A stretch of DNA of 64,000 nt from Methylorubrum rhodinum (GCF_014199935.1 NZ_JACHOP010000009.1:106749-170748); one strand, 5' to 3'; counted from the stretch's first letter, positions 28,421-37,619 are shown. Numbers and translations are program-made. Notes: generated by a model from the letters alone, not told the origin.

Positions 28421-29371
28421 ATGGCCCTCGACCCGCATGTCAGCCGCTTCCTCGACATGATGGCGCTCGGGGGTACGGGCGGCATCGATCTCGCCGCCCG
28501 GCGCGAGGGCCTTCGCGGTCTCTCGAAGCTCGCCGCCGCCGGTCTCGCGACCGGCCAGGTCGAGGTGCGCGACTTCACGATGCCCGGCCCCGGCGGCGCG
28601 CTGTCGCTTCGCCTCTACGCGCCGGAGGGCGAGGCGCCAGAGAGCGAGACATCCGGCCCCGGCCTCGTTTTCCTGCACGGCGGCGGCCTCGTCACCGGCG
28701 ATCTCGACACCCACGACGCCCTATGCCGGACGCTCTGCGATGCCGGCCGGATGCGGGTGGTCGCGGTCGAATACCGGCTCGCCCCCGAGCATCCGTTTCC
28801 GGCGGGCCTCGACGACGCGCTCGCCGCGACCCGCTGGGTGATGGAGCACGCGGCCGACCTCGGCATCGATCCGGCGCGGCTGGCCGTCGGCGGCGAGTCG
28901 GCCGGCGCCGGCCTTGCCGCCCGCGTCTGCCAGGAATTTTTGGGAGTTGGCAAAGCACTCGCCGCGCAGCTCCTGATCTGCCCGGTCCTCGACGTCCACG
29001 GCACGGGCCCCTCGCGTCGCGACTTCGCCCGCGGCTACTTCCTCGACGAGGCGACGATCCAGGGCGACATTTTCGCCTGCGGACCCGACGCCCTGCCGAA
29101 CCCGCGCTTCTGCCCGTTGCGCGAAACCGAGCTGGCGGGCCTGCCGCCGGCCCACATCCACACCGCCGAGTACGATCCCGTGCGCGACGACGGCGAGACT
29201 TACGCCGAGCGCCTGACCCGTGCGGGCGTGCCGGTCGTCCACGCTCGCCACGCCGGCATGATCCATTTCTTCTACGGCCTCGGGCGGCTCGTCCCCCGCT
29301 CCCGGCCCATCCTGTCTCAAATCGCGCGCGACTTCGCCGACCTTCTGCGAAATCCCGCGCCGACCGCCTGA
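28421..29371 (+). CDS. Alpha/beta hydrolase (hormone-sensitive-lipase family)
   Basis: A 316-residue hydrolase. The oxyanion-hole motif HGGG is at residues 86-89, the nucleophile S160 in GGESAGAGL, an acid candidate D252 in AEYDPVRDD, and the histidine H282 in GMIHFFYG, so all triad elements are present. The family cleaves esters and sometimes amides or thioesters. It starts 13 bases after the aminoacyl-carrier ligase gene, so it is probably cotranscribed. A role in releasing the carrier-bound product is plausible but unproven. Confidence 0.85.
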   Translation: MALDPHVSRFLDMMALGGTGGIDLAARREGLRGLSKLAAAGLATGQVEVRDFTMPGPGGALSLRLYAPEGEAPESETSGPGLVFLHGGGLVTGDLDTHDALCRTLCDAGRMRVVAVEYRLAPEHPFPAGLDDALAATRWVMEHAADLGIDPARLAVGGESAGAGLAARVCQEFLGVGKALAAQLLICPVLDVHGTGPSRRDFARGYFLDEATIQGDIFACGPDALPNPRFCPLRETELAGLPPAHIHTAEYDPVRDDGETYAERLTRAGVPVVHARHAGMIHFFYGLGRLVPRSRPILSQIARDFADLLRNPAPTA

Positions 29372-29399
29372 CCTGTTCTTGTTGCCAGTGGAGTCCCCC

Positions 29400-29657
29400 A
29401 TGTCCCTGCGTTCCACCGTCCACGCCGAGATCGCCGCCGTCGCCGCCGAGCAGGAGAAGCGGATGCCGCCGATCACCGACGACCTCGTGATGCTGGAGAC
29501 CGAGTTCGACTCGCTCTGCTTCGCCCTGCTGGTCGCCCGGATGGAGGACCTGACCGGGGCCGACCCGTTCTCCGAGATGGAGGCCGACGACCTGCCCGTC
29601 ACCGTCGGCGACCTCGTCGCCCTCTACGACCGCGCCGCAGCCCGGAAGGCGGCGTAA
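29400..29657 (+). CDS. Second small carrier protein (CP2)
   Basis: An 85-residue protein with a carrier-protein outline. The phosphopantetheine serine is S38 in ETEFDSLCFALLVARM, with the standard DSL triplet. The C-terminal helix region (VTVGDLVALYDRAAA) also fits. It differs strongly from CP1, so the two probably carry different intermediates. The stop is five bases from the AMP-ligase start, so tight cotranscription is expected. Confidence 0.8.
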   Translation: MSLRSTVHAEIAAVAAEQEKRMPPITDDLVMLETEFDSLCFALLVARMEDLTGADPFSEMEADDLPVTVGDLVALYDRAAARKAA

Positions 29658-29662
29658 GCGCC

Positions 29663-31027
29663 ATGATCCTGCGCGAGAAACTTTTGGCAGCGGGCGGGCT
29701 GGACGGCCTGTTCCTGTCCGACCATCGCGAGCGAAGAAATCTCGCCGGGATCGTCGGCGGCCCGCGCGACGCGTCGGTGAGCGACGCGCTTGCCGGCAAA
29801 CGCGTGCTGCTCGCGGTCGGCGGGCAGATGGCGGCGGCCCGCGCGATGCTGGCCCTCGACGGCCTCGTCGCGCGCCTCGCTCTGGTACCCCCCGGCCTCG
29901 CGCCGGAGCATGTCGCCCGCATCGCCGCGGATTCGGAAAGCCAGATCGTCGTCTGCGACGCGGAAGGCCTGCCCGAGGGCGATCTGCCCGGCCTACCGCG
30001 CATCGACATCGAGGCCGCCGCGAAGGCTTCGGCGGAGACCGGGCAAGAGACGGAATGGGCGCTCGCCACCTCCGGCACCACCGGCGCCCCAAAACTCGTC
30101 GCCCACTCCCTCGAAGGGCTGGCCGGAGGCATCAACACCGCGGCCGCGCCGGAGCCCGGCACGGTCTGGTCGACCTTCTACGACATCCGCCGCTACGGCG
30201 GCCTCCAGGTGTTTTTGCGCGCGATGCTGGCGCCCGCATCGCTGGTGCTATCCGACCGGCACGAGCCGGTGCGCGACTATCTGATCCGCGCAGGGGAAGC
30301 GGGTGTCACCCACATCCTCGGCACGCCCTCGCACTGGCGCCTCGCCCTGATGAGCAACGCACTCGGCCGGCTCGCGCCGCGCTACGTCCGGCTGTCCGGC
30401 GAGATCGCCGACCAGACCGTGCTCGACCTGCTGCGCGCCGCCTTCCCGGAGGCCCGCATGGCGCATGCCTACGCCTCGACCGAGGGCGGCGTCGGCTTCA
30501 CCGTCGAGGATGGGCGCGAGGGCTTTCCGGCCTCGCTGATCGGCGCGCGCGCCGGCATCGAGATCGCGGTGCGCGACGACGCGCTCTACGTCCGCTCCGG
30601 CCGTACCGGCCGGCGCTATCTCGGCACGCACCCTGAGCCGCTGATGGCGGACGACGGCTTCGTCGACACCGGCGACCTCGTCGAGCGCCGGGGCGAGCGC
30701 TTCCACTTCCTGGGGCGGCGCAGCGGCGTCATCAATGTCGGCGGCGCCAAGGTGCAGCCGGAAGAGGTCGAGGCCGTCGTCAACCTGCATTCCAGCGTGT
30801 CGATGTCCCGCGTGCGGGCGCGGCCCAACCCCATCCTCGGCGCCGTGGTCGAGGCCGAAGTCGTGCTGCGCGCCGGCACCGACGCCGCCGATCCGGTGGC
30901 GCTGAAGAAGGCGATCATCGCCCATTGCCGCCCGCGGCTCTCCGGCCACAAGGTGCCGGCGAGCGTGCGCTTCGTCGACGACCTGCCGCTCACCTCGGGC
31001 GGCAAGCTGGTGCGGAGGATGCCGTGA
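29663..31027 (+). CDS. AMP-dependent acyl-CoA/acyl-carrier ligase
   Basis: A 454-residue ANL-superfamily adenylating enzyme, somewhat shorter than usual because the N-terminal region is reduced. Motifs: ATSGTTGAPKLVAHS (residues about 134-148), AYASTEGGVGF, VDTGDLVERRGERFHFLGR and the C-terminal LTSGGKLVRR with the catalytic lysine. It follows CP2 by five bases and overlaps the next gene by 4 bases (GTGA). It may activate an acid and load it onto CP2 or CoA; substrate unknown. Confidence 0.85.
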   Translation: MILREKLLAAGGLDGLFLSDHRERRNLAGIVGGPRDASVSDALAGKRVLLAVGGQMAAARAMLALDGLVARLALVPPGLAPEHVARIAADSESQIVVCDAEGLPEGDLPGLPRIDIEAAAKASAETGQETEWALATSGTTGAPKLVAHSLEGLAGGINTAAAPEPGTVWSTFYDIRRYGGLQVFLRAMLAPASLVLSDRHEPVRDYLIRAGEAGVTHILGTPSHWRLALMSNALGRLAPRYVRLSGEIADQTVLDLLRAAFPEARMAHAYASTEGGVGFTVEDGREGFPASLIGARAGIEIAVRDDALYVRSGRTGRRYLGTHPEPLMADDGFVDTGDLVERRGERFHFLGRRSGVINVGGAKVQPEEVEAVVNLHSSVSMSRVRARPNPILGAVVEAEVVLRAGTDAADPVALKKAIIAHCRPRLSGHKVPASVRFVDDLPLTSGGKLVRRMP

Positions 31028-31767
31028 CCGAGATCCGTGAAGGCCGCCTCGTCGTCGTCACCGGGGCGAGCCGGGGCCTCGGCCTCGCCATGGCCTCGAC
31101 GCTCGCCAGCGAAGGGTTTCGCGTCGTCGCCCTGGCGCGGCGCCCGACCGAAGCCTTGGAGGCGGCCTGCGAGGTCGCCCCGTTCGGCGCGATCCAGTTC
31201 ATGGCCGCCGATCTCGGCGAGATCGATGCGCTTCAAGCCTTGGTCCAGCGGATCAAGGCCGAGCACGGACCGGTCTACGGCCTCGTGAACAACGCGGCCT
31301 TGGGCACGCCGGGCCTGCTCGCCACCATGTCGGCGAAAAAAATCACCGAACTCGTCCACCTCAACACGGTCGCCCCGATGGTGCTCACCAAGTACCTCGC
31401 CCGCGGCATGATGAGCGCGGGCGCGGGGCGCATCGTCAACGTCAGCTCGATCATCGCCTTCACCGGCTACAACGCGCTCTCGGTCTACGCCGCCACCAAG
31501 GCGTCGATGATCGGCTTCACCAAGTCCCTCGCTCGCGAGGTCGGTCGCCTCGGGGTCACGGTGAACGCGGTGGCGCCGGGCTTCATCGAGACGTCGCTGA
31601 CGGAGGGGATGGACGAGGCCGAGCGTGGCCGTGTCGCCAACCGCAGCGCCCTCAAGCGCCTGGCCGAGCCGCAGGATGTCGCCGACGCCGTCGCCTACCT
31701 GATGTCGGACAAGGCCCGCAACATCACCGGCACGGTGCTGACCATCGACGCCGGCAGCACCGCCTGA
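31024..31767 (+). CDS. SDR-family oxidoreductase (FabG-like)
   Basis: A 247-residue classical short-chain dehydrogenase/reductase starting at GTG 31024, overlapping the AMP-ligase stop. It has the cofactor motif TGASRGLG (residues 13-20), NNAA (89-92) and the catalytic triad S142, Y155, K159 (VYAATK). It resembles 3-oxoacyl-carrier reductases, which fits reduction of a carrier-bound keto intermediate in this cluster. NADPH preference is likely from the basic residues after the second strand (ALARR). Confidence 0.88.
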   Translation: MTEIREGRLVVVTGASRGLGLAMASTLASEGFRVVALARRPTEALEAACEVAPFGAIQFMAADLGEIDALQALVQRIKAEHGPVYGLVNNAALGTPGLLATMSAKKITELVHLNTVAPMVLTKYLARGMMSAGAGRIVNVSSIIAFTGYNALSVYAATKASMIGFTKSLAREVGRLGVTVNAVAPGFIETSLTEGMDEAERGRVANRSALKRLAEPQDVADAVAYLMSDKARNITGTVLTIDAGSTA

Positions 31768-31785
31768 TCTTTTTCCACACTTCTC

Positions 31786-31917
31786 CCACCCATCCCCCTC
31801 ATCCTGAGGTGCCCGCGAAAGCGGGCCTCGAAGGAGGGCTCCAGAAAGCGCTGCGATCCCTGGAGCCCTCCTTCGAGGCCGCTCACGCGGCACCTCAGGA
31901 TGAGGGGGTGGGTAGGA
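31786..31917. repeat. Family B composite palindrome, copy 2
   Basis: A 132-bp composite inverted repeat. The outer arms are built on CCCTCATCCTGAGGTGCC and its complement, shared with the element at 22057-22112. Inside is a second inverted pair based on TCGAAGGAGGGCTCCA and its complement. It follows the SDR gene, downstream of a short T-run (31770-31774), and may end the transcript. Confidence 0.85.
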
Positions 31918-32035
31918 CGGACCCACCCTTCCCTGTCACCCGAACCCACCGCCGACCTGACTCCCGATCCGAACGGACGCGGCCCACGCATCCGCCCCGG
32001 GCCCCAAGCTCAGCGAAGCTCCGAGAGTGTCGCCG

Positions 32036-32989
32036 ATGTTCGCCCTGTCCGACGCCGATGATGTCCCCGTCTTCTCCGTGCCCGATCCGGCCCCGGCCGC
32101 GCCGAAGCCCCAACGCGCCAAGACGCGCTGCCGCACCATCGAGGAAGATGACCTCGACGCGGTGATCGGCCTCCTGCGCGCGGGCTTTGCCAACCGTTCG
32201 GAAGCCTATTGGCGCCGGGGCCTCGCCCGCCATCGCGCGCAGGACCTGCCCGACGGCGTGCCGCGCTACGGCTATCTCGTGGAGCGGGACGGCGAGGCGG
32301 TCGGCGTGCTGCTGGCGCTCTACCGCGTCGTCGAGGATGCCGCCGGCACGCACCTGCGCTGCAATCTGTCGAGCTGGTACGTGAAGCCGGAATTCCGCTC
32401 GCTCGGGACGCTGCTGGACGGCTTCGCCATGCGCGACAAGGCGGTGACCTACGTCAACGTCTCGCCCGCGCCGCAGACCTGGGCGATGCACAAGGCCCGC
32501 GGCTTCAAGACGATCTGCGCCGGCCAGATGCTGACCCTGCCGATACTGGGCCGCCATCGCGGCCGGGCGCGGGCCGCCTCGCCCGAGACCTTGGCGCTGC
32601 TGCCCGAGGCCGAAGCCCGGCTGGTCGCCGACCACGTGTCCTACGGCTGCCTCGGCCTCGTCTGGTCGCACGGCACGACGGCGGGTGCGCTGCTGTTCCA
32701 GCGCCGGGCCATCAGGGTGCTGCCGGGCCGGCTCGGCTGGCTGCGCTTCCCCGGCCTCCAGCTCGTCTATCACTCGCCGGGCCTCGACCTGCCCGCCTGC
32801 CTCGGCGCGGTCGGCCGGCATCTCCTGCTGCGCCGGGGCATGCCGTGGTTCGTCCTCGACGCCCTGGAGCGCCGCGCCGACCTCCCCGGCCGCTACTTCC
32901 CCGGCCGCGCCCCCAAATTCGCCCGCGGCCCCCACCCGCCGATGGCGGGCGATCTGTCCTATACGGAGATCGTTCTGTTCGGGGCGTGA
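32036..32989 (+). CDS. GNAT-like acyltransferase
   Basis: A 317-residue protein with a weak match to the acyl-CoA N-acyltransferase fold. After a proline-rich N-terminus (residues 1-30), TIEEDDLDAVIGLLRAGF and a YLVERDGEAVGVLLALYR strand pair resemble GNAT motifs; SSWYVKPEFRSLGTLL fits the acyl-CoA-binding region. The C-terminal 120 residues are less familiar. ATG 32036 is preferred over GTG 32027. It lies after the family B repeat, so its link with the carrier-protein cluster is uncertain; an N-acylation step would be consistent with that pathway. Confidence 0.6.
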   Translation: MFALSDADDVPVFSVPDPAPAAPKPQRAKTRCRTIEEDDLDAVIGLLRAGFANRSEAYWRRGLARHRAQDLPDGVPRYGYLVERDGEAVGVLLALYRVVEDAAGTHLRCNLSSWYVKPEFRSLGTLLDGFAMRDKAVTYVNVSPAPQTWAMHKARGFKTICAGQMLTLPILGRHRGRARAASPETLALLPEAEARLVADHVSYGCLGLVWSHGTTAGALLFQRRAIRVLPGRLGWLRFPGLQLVYHSPGLDLPACLGAVGRHLLLRRGMPWFVLDALERRADLPGRYFPGRAPKFARGPHPPMAGDLSYTEIVLFGA

Positions 32990-33102
32990 GGCGGCCTTCG
33001 ATCAGCTCTCAAGCGTTCGAGCGCGTACCCCTCTCTCCGCAAGCGGGGCGAGGGGGTGGCGCGGCGGCCGAAGCGAACATCCGGAAGCTTACGAGAGCCG
33101 CC

Positions 33103-33783
33103 ATGCCGAGTTCGACGCCGATCCTCGACCGCCGCCGCTTCGGCCTGGGTCTCCTCGCGGCCGGCGTCGCCGGGCGGGCCGAGGCCGCGCCCGTGCCGAT
33201 CGTCTGCTGGGGCGACAGCCTCACCTTCGGCGCCGGGGTGCAGACCAATGGCGGGCGCTACCCGACAGTCCTGAGTCGGCTCTTCACTCCAGCGCGCCCC
33301 GTGCGCAATGCCGGGGTCGGCGGGGAATCGTCGACGCAGGTGGCGGCCCGGATGCTCGCCGATCCGCGCTCGCGCGAGGGCGTGGCGGTGATCTGGGCGG
33401 GGCGCAACAATTACGACGACCCAAACCGGGTCAGGGCCGACCTGCGGGCGATGGCGGCGCGGTGCGGGCGCAGCCTCGTCCTGTCGATCCTCAACGCCGA
33501 CGTGCCGGAAGAGCATCGGGGCCGGCCCGGCCACCGGGCGATCCGCGCGCTCAACGATGCGCTCCGCGACGAGCACGGCCACCGCTTCCTCGACGTCCGC
33601 GGTCCCCTGGTCGAGCGCGGTCTCGCGATGTCCGGGCTCAAGCCGACGGCGCAGGATCGGGCCGACATCGTGGACGACGTGCCGGCCCAACCGCTGCGGG
33701 CCGACCACATCCACCTCAACGACGCCGGTCAGGCCGTGATCGCCACGCTGGTGCGCGACGCGCTGCTCCTCCGCGGCTGGTGA
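33103..33783 (+). CDS. Exported SGNH/GDSL hydrolase
   Basis: A 226-residue SGNH hydrolase. The nucleophile S39 is in WGDSLTFG, block II glycine in NAGVGGESS, block III asparagine in GRNNYDD and the D201/H204 pair in RADHIHLND. The N-terminus has a twin-arginine-like motif (DRRRFGLGLLAAG, residues 9-21), suggesting Tat export. It probably acts as an esterase on an acylated substrate in the periplasm. It lies next to an exopolysaccharide region with two acyltransferases, so polysaccharide de-acylation is one idea. Confidence 0.85.
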   Translation: MPSSTPILDRRRFGLGLLAAGVAGRAEAAPVPIVCWGDSLTFGAGVQTNGGRYPTVLSRLFTPARPVRNAGVGGESSTQVAARMLADPRSREGVAVIWAGRNNYDDPNRVRADLRAMAARCGRSLVLSILNADVPEEHRGRPGHRAIRALNDALRDEHGHRFLDVRGPLVERGLAMSGLKPTAQDRADIVDDVPAQPLRADHIHLNDAGQAVIATLVRDALLLRGW

Positions 33784-33790
33784 GCCGGCG

Positions 33791-34906
33791 TCAGCGGGCG
33801 GAGGCAGCCAGCGCCGCCCCTCGAACCGGCGCGCCGGCCCCGGGCGCGTCGAGGCGGCGACGCAGCCGCGCGAACGGGCGCTCGACGAGGCGGTGCATCA
33901 GCGCGGCGAAGGCGAGCGTCAGGGCGGCGCCCACGACGCCCTGAACGAGGTGGGACCCTGAGAAACCCGCCACCGCCTCGATCATCGCCGCGTGCACGAG
34001 GTAGATCGTGTAGGAATAGAGGCCGATCCGGGTCAGCACCGGCGCCGAGAGCAGCCGCGCCGCGCCGGCACAGGCGCTGCCGCGGGCCGGCTGGAGAATG
34101 CAGGCGAACAACACGAACAGGGCGCCGCCCTGGATCGTGTAGCGCAGGGTCTGCCGGAAGGTTTCGTCCCGCACCACGAGGGTGGCGGCGATCACGCCGA
34201 GGGCGGCCAAAGCCTGCCATCCGCCGGGGCGATAGCCGGCCGCGCCGTCGAGGAGCGGATTGCGCCAGAGCGCGAGGCAGCAGCCGAACAGGATCGAATC
34301 CGCCCGCGTATGCGTCCAGATATAGGTGTCGGAGGCGTCCGCCAGCGTCAGCACCGCGGCGACCCGGAAGGACAGCACGACGAGGCAGGCGATCAGGCAG
34401 TAGAGGGCGAGCCGCGCCGCCGAGACGCGACCGACCGCCATCAGGAAGACGAGCGGGAAGAGCAGATAGAAATGCTCCTCCACGGCGAGCGACCACAACG
34501 GCAGCGGCAGCGCCCGCATGATGTCGCCGCCCAAAACCGTGACGTAGTTGCCGGCAAACGCCGCCTGCATCAGCACCACGACTCCGTCGTAGGGCCCCTT
34601 GAGCAGGCCCGCGGCGTAGAGTCCGCCGACGAAGAGAAGTGTCAGGTAGAGCGGCGGGAAGATGCGGAAGACGCGGCGCAGGTAGAAATTCCGCAGGCTG
34701 ACGCCGCCGGTGTTGAGCGCCTCGAACCGCAGCAGCGTGGTGATGAGGTAGCCGCTGAGGAAGAAGAAGATCGTGACCCCGAGCCCGCCCGGCACGATGT
34801 GGCCGAGCCCGGCATGGGACAGGAACACGAGCCCGACCGCCAGCGCGCGGATGCCGTCGAGCTGGGGCAGATGCGGCATCGAGGTCGGGCTCGTTGTCGG
34901 ACTCAT
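33791..34906 (-). CDS. Membrane acyltransferase 3 family protein
   Basis: A 371-residue polytopic protein of the acyltransferase-3 (OafA/NodX) family, starting at ATG 34906. It begins with the family signature PHLPQLDGIRALAVGLVFLSH and contains FFLSGYLITTLLRFE and the RRVFRIFPPLYL motif, then about ten membrane helices. Such enzymes move acyl groups, often acetyl or succinyl, onto extracellular polysaccharides. Its start overlaps the stop of the next acyltransferase gene upstream by 4 bases, so the two are cotranscribed. Confidence 0.85.
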   Translation of the reverse strand: MSPTTSPTSMPHLPQLDGIRALAVGLVFLSHAGLGHIVPGGLGVTIFFFLSGYLITTLLRFEALNTGGVSLRNFYLRRVFRIFPPLYLTLLFVGGLYAAGLLKGPYDGVVVLMQAAFAGNYVTVLGGDIMRALPLPLWSLAVEEHFYLLFPLVFLMAVGRVSAARLALYCLIACLVVLSFRVAAVLTLADASDTYIWTHTRADSILFGCCLALWRNPLLDGAAGYRPGGWQALAALGVIAATLVVRDETFRQTLRYTIQGGALFVLFACILQPARGSACAGAARLLSAPVLTRIGLYSYTIYLVHAAMIEAVAGFSGSHLVQGVVGAALTLAFAALMHRLVERPFARLRRRLDAPGAGAPVRGAALAASAR

Positions 34907-36129
34907 GCCGGCTTCCTGCGCGTCGAGGCGGCGCGGCCGAGAAGGCCGTCGCGAGGCTGGAGATGGCGGTCGATCAGGCCGCGGAGGCGACGGCGCAGAA
35001 CCGGCTCGATCCAGCCGGAGACGGCGAGCGCCGCCAGCACCGCGGCCGCGATCCCGGCAGCGAGGCTCGCCAGCGGGTCGAGGCCGAGGGCCAGCATCGC
35101 CCGCATGGCCAGCACGCCGACGAAGGTGTGTAGGAGGTAGAGCGGATAGGTCGAGAGCCCGATTGCCCGGAGCGCCGGAGCGCCGCGGCCGAGCATCCGC
35201 AGCAGGTGCTCGTTGGTGCGCACCGAGAGCAGGAACAGGCCGAGGAAGCCGAGATAGAGCCCCAGCGGCACGGCGAGCGGCGCCCACGCCGCCGGGTCGA
35301 GCCCGAGGCTGTGGCGGGTGAAGCGCGCGTCGTAGCCGATCTGGAGCAGCGAGCCGGTCAGGCACAGGGCCGCGACCGCGAGGCGCCGGCCGGTCCAGCC
35401 GCGCCGCGACGCGGCCCAGATCACGACGCCGAGGGCGAATTCGCAGCCATGGGTGACGAGCAGCAGCTTGGCGATCCGCGTCGAGATCAGCACGTCCAGG
35501 CCCGACACGAGCGGCGTGGCGGCGAGGCACCACGCCAGGGCGCTGGCGAGGCCGAGGCAGGCGACCGCCGGCTCGAGCCGGTCGGTCCGGCCGAGGGCGA
35601 GGAGCGCGAAGACGAAGGCGTAGAAGCTGATCTCGATCCCCAGCGTCCAGTAGACGCCGTCGATCCAGCGGGGCGCGGGGAACAGCAGCAGGGTCTTGAG
35701 GTAGCGGCCCGTCAGCTCGGCGACGCCCTCGGGAGCGAAGCCGAGCGCGAGGACGAAGGTGACGCTGGCGCAGAACCATGCGCAGGGCAGGAGCCGCAGG
35801 GCCCGGCTCTCCAGGAAGCGCCGGGGCGTGGCCCCGGTCGCCGTGTAGGCGATGACGAAGCCGGAGATGACAAAGAAGATCGGCACGCCGATCCAGCCCG
35901 AAGCGCTGAGCGGCAGCAGGGCGGGCAATGGACCGGGCAATGGACCGGGCAACGGACCGGGGAAACCGACCGGCGCGGCGAGCAGGCCCGCCGCCTCGCT
36001 CGACGGCACAAGCCAGGCGGTGCAGGCGAGGTGATAGAGCATCACGAGGCCGGCGGCGGCGAAGCGCAGGGCGTCGAGGCCGATCACCTGACCGGCCTGC
36101 GCCCCCGGCGAGGCCTTGTGAGAAAGCAT
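34903..36129 (-). CDS. Membrane acyltransferase 3 family protein
   Basis: A 408-residue polytopic acyltransferase-3 protein, distinct from its downstream neighbour. It has LDALRFAAAGLVMLYHLACT, VPIFFVISGFVIAYTAT and SRALRLLPCAWF, the family pattern, then about nine membrane helices. An in-frame tandem 12-bp repeat (35923-35958) adds GPLP units in the first periplasmic loop. The start overlaps the stop of the polymerase gene (TGATG). It probably decorates the exopolysaccharide. Confidence 0.85.
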   Translation of the reverse strand: MLSHKASPGAQAGQVIGLDALRFAAAGLVMLYHLACTAWLVPSSEAAGLLAAPVGFPGPLPGPLPGPLPALLPLSASGWIGVPIFFVISGFVIAYTATGATPRRFLESRALRLLPCAWFCASVTFVLALGFAPEGVAELTGRYLKTLLLFPAPRWIDGVYWTLGIEISFYAFVFALLALGRTDRLEPAVACLGLASALAWCLAATPLVSGLDVLISTRIAKLLLVTHGCEFALGVVIWAASRRGWTGRRLAVAALCLTGSLLQIGYDARFTRHSLGLDPAAWAPLAVPLGLYLGFLGLFLLSVRTNEHLLRMLGRGAPALRAIGLSTYPLYLLHTFVGVLAMRAMLALGLDPLASLAAGIAAAVLAALAVSGWIEPVLRRRLRGLIDRHLQPRDGLLGRAASTRRKPA

Positions 36130-37469
36130 CACCGGACGACTCCGTGGGGCACGCCGCCCGTGCGCGGGAACGGCACGCTCGGCCGGTAGCTGCGGCACAG
36201 CACGAACAGGCAGTAGAACTGGAAGATCGCCGACATCCGATTGTGCGCCAGGAAGAGGAAGCCGGTGGCGCTGTTGAGGATGAACACGATCAGGATCGCC
36301 GAGAGCAGGAAGGCGCAGCGGCGCTCCAGGCTCGGATGGGCGAAGATGGCGGCCGAGGTGAACAGCAGGACGAGGTAGAGGACGCCGCCGACGATCCCGA
36401 GCCCGACCATGATGTCGAGGAAGGAATTGTGGAAGTCGGGCGTGAAGAAGTACAGCTCCTGCTCCCACAGCCGCCACGCCTTCGAGAACGGGTCGGTGTT
36501 GAAGAAGCTCAGGTAGCCGTAGCCGAACAGCGGACGCTCCTTGATGGCGTCGATGGCGTAGGGCCAGAAGGTGCTGCGGCCGGTGAAGTCGGCGCTGCGG
36601 CCGATGGACGTGGCGAGCTCGCCGATGCCGATGAAGGGCAGGCTCAGCGCCAACAGGATCGAGAAGCCGGTGGCCACCGTGAAGATCGGGCGGCCGAACC
36701 CCGGCAGCACGCGGGCGGCGAACAGCGTCATCCCGGCGACCACCGTGCCGCTCACCGAGGACATCGAGTTCGCCAGGATCAGGCCGAGCGTCAGGATGCC
36801 GAGCGCCGGCCAGCGCAGGCCGCGGGGGCTCGACCCCGGCAGGAACAGGAGCACGAGGATGGCGATCGAGGCCGACATGCCGTGGACGGTCTTGTTGGCG
36901 TAGGCGCCGAACAACTCGCCCGACATCAGCAGGCCCGGCCGGTTGATGTCGGTGCGCACGGTGTCGGGGGTGATCAGCACCAGGGCCAGCGAGATGCCGA
37001 CCAGGACGACGTTGGTCCAGGCGAAGATGCGCAGGAACCGCGCCGGGTGGACGACCGAGGCGAGCGCCGCGGCGATGACGATGTTGAGGACGAGCATCCC
37101 GGCCGGCACGATCGAGGCCAGGGGGGCGGGCGACCACGTCGCGGAGAGCAGGATGTAGCCGGCCAGCGGCGCGATCCCGACGAGGCACAGGTCGAGCCCG
37201 TTGCGCAGGAAATCGCGAAAGACCACCCAGCAGGAGCAGGCGTAGAGGCCGAGCCAGAGGCCGACATAGAGCAGGTTGCCGCGGTTCGACGGCACGTGGG
37301 ACTTGGCGTTGCCGAGCTCGTCGCTCCCGCCCGCGAAGGTCGCGTAGAAGGCGTTCACGCACATCAGCACCGCGAAGACCACGAAGACCGTCCGCCACAG
37401 GTCGCGGCGCGCGGCGCGCGGCCCGGCCCATGCGGGCGCGGCGGAGAACGGAAGGGCCGTGTCGCTCAT
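36129..37469 (-). CDS. O-antigen ligase/Wzy-like polysaccharide polymerase
   Basis: A 446-residue membrane protein with about 11 to 12 hydrophobic helices and a large periplasmic loop. The Wzy_C/O-antigen-ligase region lies around residues 200-370, with the typical GRSTFWPYAIDAIKERPLFGYGY and DFHNSFLDIMVGLGIVGG segments, including the conserved arginine and histidine. It would polymerise or ligate repeat units at the periplasmic face. ATG 37469 is chosen; a TTG at 37487 would add six residues. It follows the chain-length gene after 150 bp. Confidence 0.85.
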   Translation of the reverse strand: MSDTALPFSAAPAWAGPRAARRDLWRTVFVVFAVLMCVNAFYATFAGGSDELGNAKSHVPSNRGNLLYVGLWLGLYACSCWVVFRDFLRNGLDLCLVGIAPLAGYILLSATWSPAPLASIVPAGMLVLNIVIAAALASVVHPARFLRIFAWTNVVLVGISLALVLITPDTVRTDINRPGLLMSGELFGAYANKTVHGMSASIAILVLLFLPGSSPRGLRWPALGILTLGLILANSMSSVSGTVVAGMTLFAARVLPGFGRPIFTVATGFSILLALSLPFIGIGELATSIGRSADFTGRSTFWPYAIDAIKERPLFGYGYLSFFNTDPFSKAWRLWEQELYFFTPDFHNSFLDIMVGLGIVGGVLYLVLLFTSAAIFAHPSLERRCAFLLSAILIVFILNSATGFLFLAHNRMSAIFQFYCLFVLCRSYRPSVPFPRTGGVPHGVVR

Positions 37470-37619
37470 GGCAGCACGCTCGGGCAAGGATGCTCAGGAC
37501 AGGACGGTCGGGGATCAGGCTCCCACGAAACCCCTGCCGCTCCGTCGCTTCCGACAGGGAAACGGCGGGGGCGGGGCGCTTCGTGGAGAGTTTCGCGCGG
37601 CAGGCTTAACCGGACGGAT

